Both the position numbers and the translations under genes were made by a program. The notes below the pieces were generated by a model. The model saw only the letters and a list, made by a program, of their open reading frames with translations. It ran no database searches and was not told the DNA's origin. Of a stretch of 9,516 nt of DNA, positions 6,790 through 9,516 are shown in pieces. Origin of the DNA: Patescibacteria group bacterium (GTDB lineage: Bacteria; Patescibacteriota; UBA1384; XYA2-FULL-43-10; 1-14-0-10-43-13); contig JAKJEK010000022.1 in NCBI GenBank assembly GCA_022705465.1, positions 1 through 9,516 on the forward strand. Direction: 5' to 3'. Numbering within the stretch: position 1 is the stretch's first letter; every line of letters starts with the position of its first letter.

Positions 6790-7269
6790 ATGCTGCGATA
6801 TCCCGAGCCGCCCAAGTCCAACCCCGGTCGTACGGTCACCGTCAACAGCAAGCGCGCCAACCCGGCACGTCTGCTGCTGCTGGCGCTGGCTACCTTCGCT
6901 CTGGTCTGGCTCGTCGCCCGCGGCTGCCGCCAGACCCCGGTGGAGCTGATCGTCCAGGACGGAGTCCAGTATGAGATGATCTCGTTCGGCTCCTCGACCA
7001 CCGTGGTTGAGGGTAAGTCGATCGCGACCTACCTTATCACCTTCGCTTTCCCGGAGGGCAAGGACCTCCGGCGGGGGACGATCCACGTTCCCACGGACAA
7101 GCTCCAGATCGATTCGACTCTCCTCGAGAACCGGATCATCTGGGACAAGCCCATCGAGATCGAGGGCAAGCAGTACCGTACGGTCCGCTGGCACCCTCGC
7201 CGGATCGAGACCGATCCGGACAAGCCCCGGATCAAGCAGGACGAGCCGCTGACGCGGCCGCGCCGCTAA
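6790..7269 (+). CDS. Small membrane-anchored protein of unknown function
   Basis: I do not recognise the family. The 159-residue product has a basic N-terminus (1-26), one hydrophobic segment at about 27-43 (LLLLALATFALVWLVA), then a roughly 115-residue hydrophilic domain, most likely outside the membrane because the basic N-terminus would stay inside. Cys46 follows the segment in ARGC, but Arg at -2 makes it a poor lipobox. The domain has alternating hydrophobic residues suggesting beta strands (for example IATYLITFAF), and the C-terminal 35 residues are rich in Arg, Lys, Pro and Asp. The start at 6790 has AGGAG 7 bases upstream; the in-frame ATG at 6757 has no ribosome site. The gene has its own promoter and terminator and is divergent from the serpin-like gene. 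It shares that gene's high GC content, so the pair may have arrived together. Confidence 0.8.
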   Translation: MLRYPEPPKSNPGRTVTVNSKRANPARLLLLALATFALVWLVARGCRQTPVELIVQDGVQYEMISFGSSTTVVEGKSIATYLITFAFPEGKDLRRGTIHVPTDKLQIDSTLLENRIIWDKPIEIEGKQYRTVRWHPRRIETDPDKPRIKQDEPLTRPRR

Positions 7270-7299
7270 GGTGGCGCTCAACCTGCTCGAGACCCAACC

Positions 7300-7329
7300 G
7301 AACCCACCCTACCGGTGGGTTCTTGCGTT
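7300..7329 (+). terminator. Terminator after the 6790-7269 gene
   Basis: GAACCCACC (7300-7308) and GGTGGGTTC (7314-7322) form a perfect 9-bp stem with a 5-base loop, followed by TTGCGTTATT. The T-tract is weak, but the position 31 bases after the stop codon fits. Confidence 0.7.
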
Positions 7330-7335
7330 ATTGAG

Positions 7336-7365
7336 AAATAAAAAGCCCGCCCTGGTTGGGGCGGG
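7336..7365 (-). terminator. Terminator of the 7375-7662 gene
   Basis: On the minus strand CCCGCCC pairs with GGGCGGG across a 6-base loop (7346-7352 with 7359-7365) and is followed by CTTTTTATTT. It lies 9 bases beyond the TGA stop. Confidence 0.8.
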
Positions 7366-7374
7366 TCTTATGTT

Positions 7375-7662
7375 TCATTTCAGGCGGCTTTTGCACCAGT
7401 CGCTAATCGTTAGCGATCCGGCAAACACCGCGCCTATTGCGAAAATGGATAGCGAGACTACGATGCCCTCGATCAGCGTGGTCTCCGGCCGGTCAATGGC
7501 AATGATCCGCAAGCAAATCGACGAACCGGATGCCAGTAGCGCCACCAGGAGCACAACCGGGACCGCTGTCCAGTGCAGCGCGCGCCTTCTCATTCTGCCG
7601 AGGCAGATGGAGAAATGAACCGCTAGCCAGACGTAAGGTACAAGCGTTAATACTTCGGTCAT
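7375..7662 (-). CDS. Small membrane protein with three hydrophobic segments, unknown function
   Basis: I do not recognise this 95-residue protein. It has three hydrophobic stretches: about 4-21 (LTLVPYVWLAVHFSICLG), about 31-55 (WTAVPVVLLVALLASG onwards) and about 64-87 (IEGIVVSLSIFAIGAVFAG). A basic RMRRR turn at about 23-27 places the first loop inside the cell. The C-terminus is short and basic (CKSRLK). The size and three-helix layout recall holin-like or small stress proteins, but no motif supports either. The ATG at 7662 follows AAGGAG by 6 bases; the TTG just before it is not needed. A near-consensus promoter precedes it and a terminator follows, so it is transcribed alone, convergent with the 6790-7269 gene. 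Confidence 0.75.
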   Translation of the reverse strand: MTEVLTLVPYVWLAVHFSICLGRMRRRALHWTAVPVVLLVALLASGSSICLRIIAIDRPETTLIEGIVVSLSIFAIGAVFAGSLTISDWCKSRLK

Positions 7663-7693
7663 CAACCTCTCCTTCCTGCTGGTACACTATTCA

Positions 7694-7722
7694 ATTATAC
7701 CACAAAATCGATAAAAAATCAA
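7694..7722 (-). promoter_or_regulatory. Promoter of the 7375-7662 gene
   Basis: On the minus strand TTGATT (7722-7717) is followed after exactly 17 bases by a perfect TATAAT (7699-7694) with TGG immediately before it (extended -10). Transcription would start near 7687, about 25 bases before the ATG. Confidence 0.8.
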
Positions 7723-7820
7723 TAGGAAACATAAATATATCAGTCGGCGTCGGTGAAATTGCCTAAAAATATCTACCTCATAGCCAATTGTTGTCTTATT
7801 GCTTTTCAGCCAAGAACGTC

Positions 7821-7849
7821 AAAAAAGAGAACGCCTAATGCGTTCTCTT
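7821..7849 (-). terminator. Terminator of the 7873-8289 gene
   Basis: On the minus strand AAGAGAACGC (7849-7840) pairs perfectly with GCGTTCTCTT (7834-7825) across a 5-base loop and runs into TTTT then GACG. It begins 23 bases after the stop codon. Confidence 0.85.
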
Positions 7850-7872
7850 ATGTGATTGGACACCCGTGTGTC

Positions 7873-8289
7873 CTACTTGTCATTCTCTGCCTCCAGGCTT
7901 CCGAGCTCCGTCTCTCGGGCTTGTACGGCAGCCTCGATTACCTGGTCGTGGATGGCGTAGCCGCCGATTGGCAGCCGGTTGGCGCCCCTGATCCGGTAGA
8001 GCTTCCATGGGTGACCGTCGTCAGCCGGGGTATAGTCTGCCACACCCCACTGGCAATTATCGGTGTGGAAGTAAAGATGTATCAACACCTTGCCGCCCCT
8101 CACGGCGGGCAGGGCAAAGTACATCAAACTTCCTCGCTCACCGGGAGCAGTTGGCTCCGGCAAATGCCAGAGACGGATCAACTCCATAACTCCGGCGAGC
8201 GCACTCTCCATGTCCCTTCGGGGGAACTCCTCCTCGTCGCTTGTGATGCCCGTTTGCGGGTTGACCGGGCGGACAGCGTTAGCTGTCAT
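7873..8289 (-). CDS. Small soluble protein of unknown function
   Basis: I do not recognise this 138-residue protein. It has no signal peptide or membrane segment, so it is probably cytoplasmic. Residues 1-28 look disordered (Pro, Asn, acidic EEEFPRRD). About 29-45 is probably a helix (ESALAGVMELIRLWHL). About 55-90 has strand-like alternation (GSLMYFALPAV, KVLIHLYFHTDNCQWGVADY). The end is a probable helix with an acidic tail (HDQVIEAAVQARETELGSLEAENDK). The layout is of one small alpha/beta domain. AAGGAGGTG sits just before the ATG at 8289, and the longer in-frame start at 8361 would lie inside the -35 of its promoter. It has its own promoter and terminator. A 229-codon open frame on the opposite strand is a shadow. 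Confidence 0.75.
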   Translation of the reverse strand: MTANAVRPVNPQTGITSDEEEFPRRDMESALAGVMELIRLWHLPEPTAPGERGSLMYFALPAVRGGKVLIHLYFHTDNCQWGVADYTPADDGHPWKLYRIRGANRLPIGGYAIHDQVIEAAVQARETELGSLEAENDK

Positions 8290-8296
8290 TACGCAC

Positions 8297-8317
8297 CTCC
8301 TTCCACTCTTCCGTATC
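8297..8317 (-). promoter_or_regulatory. Leader segment shared with the 8523-8786 gene
   Basis: Read on the minus strand this leader begins GATACGGAA and ends GAGTGGAAGGAG, the last part being the ribosome site. The same two blocks occur before the 8523-8786 gene (8818-8793), separated there by six more bases. They may mark related cassettes or a shared control element, or partly reflect the common ribosome site. Confidence 0.35.
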
Positions 8318-8332
8318 TGCCAGGAAAAACAC

Positions 8333-8361
8333 TTTATACCATATATACAATAAAGAGTCAA
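8333..8361 (-). promoter_or_regulatory. Promoter of the 7873-8289 gene
   Basis: On the minus strand TTGACT (8361-8356), a 17-base spacer and TATAAA (8338-8333), with TGG before the -10, make a near-consensus extended -10 promoter. The start near 8326 leaves a leader of about 37 bases. Confidence 0.8.
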
Positions 8362-8483
8362 GCAAAAATAAAAATAACGTTAAGCAAATTTAAATTTCCT
8401 ATTCAAATAAACCAATCCAATGCCTCGCAGGTAGGTAAGTAATCGTCTAATTATAACAACATGATCACTAATGTGCATAAATA

Positions 8484-8509
8484 ACAAAAAGCCTCTTCAC
8501 GAAGAGGCT
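8484..8509 (-). terminator. Terminator of the 8523-8786 gene
   Basis: On the minus strand AGCCTCTT (8509-8502) and AAGAGGCT (8497-8490) form an 8-bp stem with a 4-base CGTG loop, followed by TTTTGTTA. It begins 13 bases after the stop codon. Confidence 0.85.
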
Positions 8510-8522
8510 GGTAATTCTCCGG

Positions 8523-8786
8523 TTAAGGAGATGTGGGATTGGGTTCCGGTTTGAACATGATCCCGATACCTTTGATTGTCCCTTCAGTCAACAGGAAACC
8601 GATTCCTGTTAACAAGCAGACAACCGGAATTGAGGTGATGCGCAATACGATTGCTACCTGAGGCGATAGTATCACGCTCTTTGTAAGCCAGTAAGCGCAG
8701 TATAGCGCTAACGGACCGGACAGAGAGACTGCGATAGTTATCATTAGTAACCCCAGAAAACCGGCATTGCAGCGCCATCGTGACAT
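8523..8786 (-). CDS. Small membrane protein with two hydrophobic segments, unknown function
   Basis: I do not recognise this 87-residue protein. A short basic N-terminus (MSRWRCNAG) precedes a long hydrophobic stretch at about 10-32 (FLGLLMITIAVSLSGPLALY), then a loop containing WLTKS, then a second stretch at about 42-66 (AIVLRITSIPVVCLLTGIGFLL). The C-terminal 20 residues are polar with a Pro-rich end (FKPEPNPTSP). Both ends are predicted to be on the same side. AAGGAG lies 6 bases before the ATG at 8786; an in-frame GTG at 8801 overlaps this ribosome site and is unlikely. It is a single-gene unit with its own promoter and terminator. Its GC content is lower than that of the 5663-7269 pair, so it may not share their origin. 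Confidence 0.75.
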   Translation of the reverse strand: MSRWRCNAGFLGLLMITIAVSLSGPLALYCAYWLTKSVILSPQVAIVLRITSIPVVCLLTGIGFLLTEGTIKGIGIMFKPEPNPTSP

Positions 8787-8815
8787 ATTGCTCTCCTTCA
8801 CTCTGGATTTTCCGT

Positions 8816-8844
8816 ATCATACTAGTTAATCCGTTTGTCGTCAA
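8816..8844 (-). promoter_or_regulatory. Promoter of the 8523-8786 gene
   Basis: On the minus strand TTGACG (8844-8839), 17 bases and TATGAT (8821-8816) each match consensus at five of six positions. There is no TGN element. The start near 8809 leaves a leader of about 23 bases. Confidence 0.75.
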
Positions 8845-8846
8845 TG

Positions 8847-8858
8847 ATGCCGCGGCAT
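8847..8858. promoter_or_regulatory. Perfect 12-base palindrome beside the 8523-8786 promoter
   Basis: ATGCCGCGGCAT is its own reverse complement and ends three bases upstream of the -35 of the minus-strand promoter. It could be an operator for a dimeric regulator. It lies about 45 bases before the weak aminotransferase promoter, so it could also act there. It could be chance. Confidence 0.3.
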
Positions 8859-8902
8859 TAATCTGGCTTGAAATTATCCGCAATAACCGCTACACTCAAT
8901 TC

Positions 8903-8933
8903 TTGACTGAAGTAATCCCTTATTGGGTAATAC
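8903..8933 (+). promoter_or_regulatory. Weak candidate promoter of the aminotransferase gene
   Basis: TTGACT (8903-8908) matches the -35 at five of six positions. The best -10 is TAATAC (8928-8933) after a long 19-base spacing. The position, about 30 bases before the start codon, is reasonable, but the spacing is poor. Confidence 0.3.
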
Positions 8934-8963
8934 AGTTACAGTCAACCATCGAAAGGAGGAGGA

Positions 8964-9516
8964 ATGAAACCGCTGGCCAGGAGAACCAAAGACATGGATT
9001 CCTCGGGTATACGCCGGGCATTTGCCCTGGGGCAGCAGCTCCAAGACCCAATCGATCTGTCAATAGGGCAGCCGGACTACGATATCCCGCTGGAGGTCAA
9101 AGCCAGCGCTATAAGCCAGATCGAAGCCGGATTCAATCGCTACACCTCTGGCCCCGGTATTCCGGAACTCCGCCAGAGGATCGCCGACAAACTTCAGTAC
9201 AAAAATCGCATCCGTGTTTCAAGTGATCAGGTGCTGGTCACCAGCGGCGTTTCCGGCGGTATCTTTTTGGCCTTTCTGGTTCTGCTTGATCCGGGCGATG
9301 AGGTCATCATGACCGATCCCTACTTCGTCATGTATAAGCAACTGGCGAGGTGGATTGGCGCGGTGCCAAAGTACGTCGACACCTATCCGGACTTCAAGCT
9401 CTATCCAGAAGCAGTACAGCAGCAAATCACCGGCAGAACCAAGCTGATTGTCATCAATAGTCCCGGCAATCCGACCGGCGCTGTGTACGACCGGGAGGCC
9501 ATCAGGACGGTAGCCG
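8964..9516 (+). CDS. Class I PLP-dependent aminotransferase, N-terminal part (runs off the right edge)
   Basis: A fold-type I aminotransferase of the aspartate/aromatic group moves an amino group between an amino acid and a 2-oxo acid with pyridoxal phosphate. The first 184 codons are present. Family signs are LSIGQPDYDIP at 32-42 with the substrate-loop Gly35, NRYTSGPGIPELR at 58-70 (Tyr60 is the phosphate-site tyrosine position), VTSGVSGGIFLA at 92-103 for phosphate binding, DPYFVMY at 118-124 with the ring-stacking aromatic, and INSPGNPTG at 164-172 with Asn169 that contacts the PLP ring oxygen. The Schiff-base Lys and the substrate-carboxylate Arg lie past the window edge, so the substrate cannot be assigned. 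AGGAGG sits 4 bases before the ATG at 8964. Confidence 0.9.
   Translation, partial: MKPLARRTKDMDSSGIRRAFALGQQLQDPIDLSIGQPDYDIPLEVKASAISQIEAGFNRYTSGPGIPELRQRIADKLQYKNRIRVSSDQVLVTSGVSGGIFLAFLVLLDPGDEVIMTDPYFVMYKQLARWIGAVPKYVDTYPDFKLYPEAVQQQITGRTKLIVINSPGNPTGAVYDREAIRTVA

Noticed and set aside
6745..7281. 178-codon open frame on the minus strand
   Set aside because: It is slightly longer than the plus-strand gene it overlaps, but the plus-strand gene has AGGAG, a membrane segment, a promoter and a terminator. The minus frame reflects high GC.
7753..8442. 229-codon open frame on the plus strand
   Set aside because: It starts at TTG with no ribosome site, lies opposite the 7873-8289 gene, and runs through that gene's terminator and promoter. 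It is a shadow.
5621..8850. Toxin-antitoxin, phage or CRISPR-type defence locus
   Set aside because: No repeats, nuclease motifs, overlapping toxin-antitoxin gene pairs, or phage genes were found. The small membrane proteins alone are not enough to call holins or toxins.
8780..9226. 148-codon open frame on the plus strand across the aminotransferase start
   Set aside because: It has no ribosome site at its start and is in a different frame from the clear aminotransferase motifs.

Overview
The window is bacterial: Shine-Dalgarno sites are strong (AGGAG/AGGAGG-like), sigma70-type promoters are close to consensus, and rho-independent terminators are clear. The genetic code looks standard, with TAA, TAG and TGA all used as stops. 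I cannot name the organism from sequence alone. Simple glycolytic genes followed by a run of small orphan genes would fit a poorly sampled lineage such as Patescibacteria or another uncultured group, but that is a guess. No tRNA, rRNA, CRISPR array, transposase or integrase was seen.

Left part (1-3728), minus strand: enolase (eno, 2372-3658) is followed after about 54 bases by cofactor-independent phosphoglycerate mutase (gpmI, 803-2317). They appear to form a two-gene lower-glycolysis operon ending at a terminator at 642-664. Beyond it on the same strand lies the N-terminal 180 codons of a citramalate synthase (cimA, 1-540), cut by the window edge. It would feed pyruvate and acetyl-CoA into isoleucine synthesis. 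The gpmI-cimA spacer holds a possible terminator/antiterminator pair.

Middle (3662-5604): a 476-base AT-rich spacer separates eno from a divergent CPA2-type sodium(potassium)/proton antiporter gene on the plus strand. The antiporter gene has an extended -10 promoter without a good -35, just downstream of an inverted repeat.

Right-centre (5621-8844): an island of five small genes, mostly separately transcribed, whose products I could not match to well-known families except the first. They are a secreted serpin-like protein (5663-6595, minus), a membrane-anchored protein (6790-7269, plus), a three-helix membrane protein (7375-7662, minus), a soluble protein (7873-8289, minus) and a two-helix membrane protein (8523-8786, minus). 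Each has its own promoter (17-base spacing in all four minus-strand genes) and its own terminator. Some genes are very GC-rich between AT-rich spacers, suggesting a different history from the glycolytic genes.

Right end (8964-9516): the N-terminal 184 codons of a class I PLP-dependent aminotransferase on the plus strand, cut by the window edge.

The most notable item is the serpin-like protein. Its C-terminal two thirds follow the serpin strand order, including a reactive-centre-loop-sized segment, but the N-terminal helical part is much shorter than in normal serpins.
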